From NCBI GenBank assembly GCA_002733915.1, contig NVXN01000005.1:116109-128941 (forward strand): a stretch of DNA of 12,833 nt, in the 5' to 3' direction. A model generated the notes under the pieces. That model saw only the letters and a program-made list of their open reading frames with translations. It was not told the origin of the DNA and did no database searches. Position numbers and translations under genes: made by a program. Origin of the DNA: Aequorivita sp. Lineage in GTDB: Bacteria > Bacteroidota > Bacteroidia > Flavobacteriales > Flavobacteriaceae. This document shows positions 12,475 through 12,833 of the stretch, piece by piece. Every line of letters begins with the position of its first letter. Positions within the stretch are counted from its first letter, which is position 1.

Positions 12475-12833
12475 CTATTGACGATTAAAATGTGGTGATT
12501 GTTCTTTTACCACATCATTAATAAAATATTTAGTGTCGCCCCAAAAAAAGAAAGTGGTAAAGCGTTCCACATAGCTTACTTTAACATAATTGCCTTGATA
12601 CTCTTTTAGTTTTTCAATTACATCTTTTTCTTGATCCAAAACTGAAAACGAAAAAATCTGAGCACCACTAATGCCCTGACTGATTTCTCCTTCCCAGGTT
12701 TTTACCACTACGCCTTTATGGCTAAATTTAATTAATTCTCCCGCTCTGGTTCCTTCACTATAAGGTACAAAATATACAAAAGCAAAATAAAGCAAATAAA
12801 GCGCTAAAAGGCTGCCGAGGATAATGAATAATA
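12475..12833 (-). CDS. Membrane-anchored protein of unknown function, N-terminus cut by the window edge
   Basis: The frame is open from the right edge to a TAG at 12475-12477. It is read at least as far as LFIILGSLLALYLLYFAFVYFV, so a hydrophobic N-terminal anchor is present, and the true start lies beyond 12833; a TTG at 12795 in the same frame is only a leucine codon. The rest, about 100 residues, contains YSEGTRAGELIKFSHKGVV, KTWEGEISQG, an FSFSV strand, a helix (EKDVIEKLKEYQG) and YVKVSYVERFTTFFFWGDTKYFI. From memory, close relatives in Flavobacteriia are often labelled '6-phosphogluconate dehydrogenase', but nothing here supports that: there is no Rossmann motif and the chain is too short. 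It ends 11 bases after the stop of the convergent cupredoxin gene. Function unknown. Confidence 0.75.
   Translation of the reverse strand, partial: LFIILGSLLALYLLYFAFVYFVPYSEGTRAGELIKFSHKGVVVKTWEGEISQGISGAQIFSFSVLDQEKDVIEKLKEYQGNYVKVSYVERFTTFFFWGDTKYFINDVVKEQSPHFNRQ

Noticed and set aside
12793..12795. TTG at the window's right end as a start codon for the last minus-strand gene
   Set aside because: The frame stays open and hydrophobic up to the edge, so the real start is beyond the window and the TTG is an internal Leu codon.
1..12833. A mobile element, defence island, CRISPR array or tRNA gene
   Set aside because: No transposase, integrase, direct repeats with regular spacing or cloverleaf sequence was found on either strand.

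Overview
The window looks like chromosomal core DNA from a marine-type Flavobacteriaceae bacterium (Bacteroidetes). The evidence is AT-rich sequence, no Shine-Dalgarno-like sites before the starts, several promoter boxes of the Bacteroidetes form TAnnTTTG, a type B L31 tail, a GlmU-like protein of the Bacteroidetes type, a CarB without its C-terminal regulatory domain, and a secreted protein with a type IX secretion (T9SS) sorting domain. No phage, transposase, CRISPR array, tRNA or rRNA was seen.

Layout. Bases 1-105 are the end of rpmE2 (L31), followed by a strong terminator and a GlmU-like nucleotidyltransferase/acyltransferase gene (195-1370). On the minus strand, a solitary peptide-binding lipoprotein gene (1686-3320) runs into a small tail-anchored membrane protein gene (1367-1648). 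The lipoprotein gene is divergent from mtaB (3388-4734, tRNA methylthiotransferase), which converges on a small GNAT-like gene (4731-5030). Next on the plus strand are a small alpha/beta hydrolase (5280-5939) and an MltD-type lytic transglycosylase (6080-7000). A hairpin terminator follows, shared with the end of a minus-strand TlpA-like gene (7047-7748). A minus-strand membrane/TPR protein lies at 7868-8434. rpmH (L34, 8687-8848, only 53 codons) has a good promoter and terminator and precedes carB (8949-11801). Last come a cupredoxin with a T9SS tail (11882-12463) and a minus-strand membrane-anchored protein cut by the right edge (12475-12833).

Genes and pathways. The genes serve different core tasks: ribosome (L31, L34), tRNA modification (MtaB), pyrimidine and arginine precursors (CarB), amino sugar nucleotides and cell wall turnover (GlmU-like, MltD), and envelope or secreted functions (peptide-binding lipoprotein, TlpA-like, cupredoxin). 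I see no multi-gene system such as a defence island or biosynthetic cluster. Longer intergenic stretches (5031-5279 and 8435-8686, each about 250 bases) hold promoters and a leader hairpin but no further gene I can support.

The points most worth a second look are the one-cysteine TlpA-like protein, the cupredoxin with an unusual ligand loop, CarB without its allosteric domain, a possible repeat-derived linker in MtaB, face-to-face promoters at 3354-3382, the rpmH leader hairpin, and two convergent gene pairs that both end in a shared TTAA.
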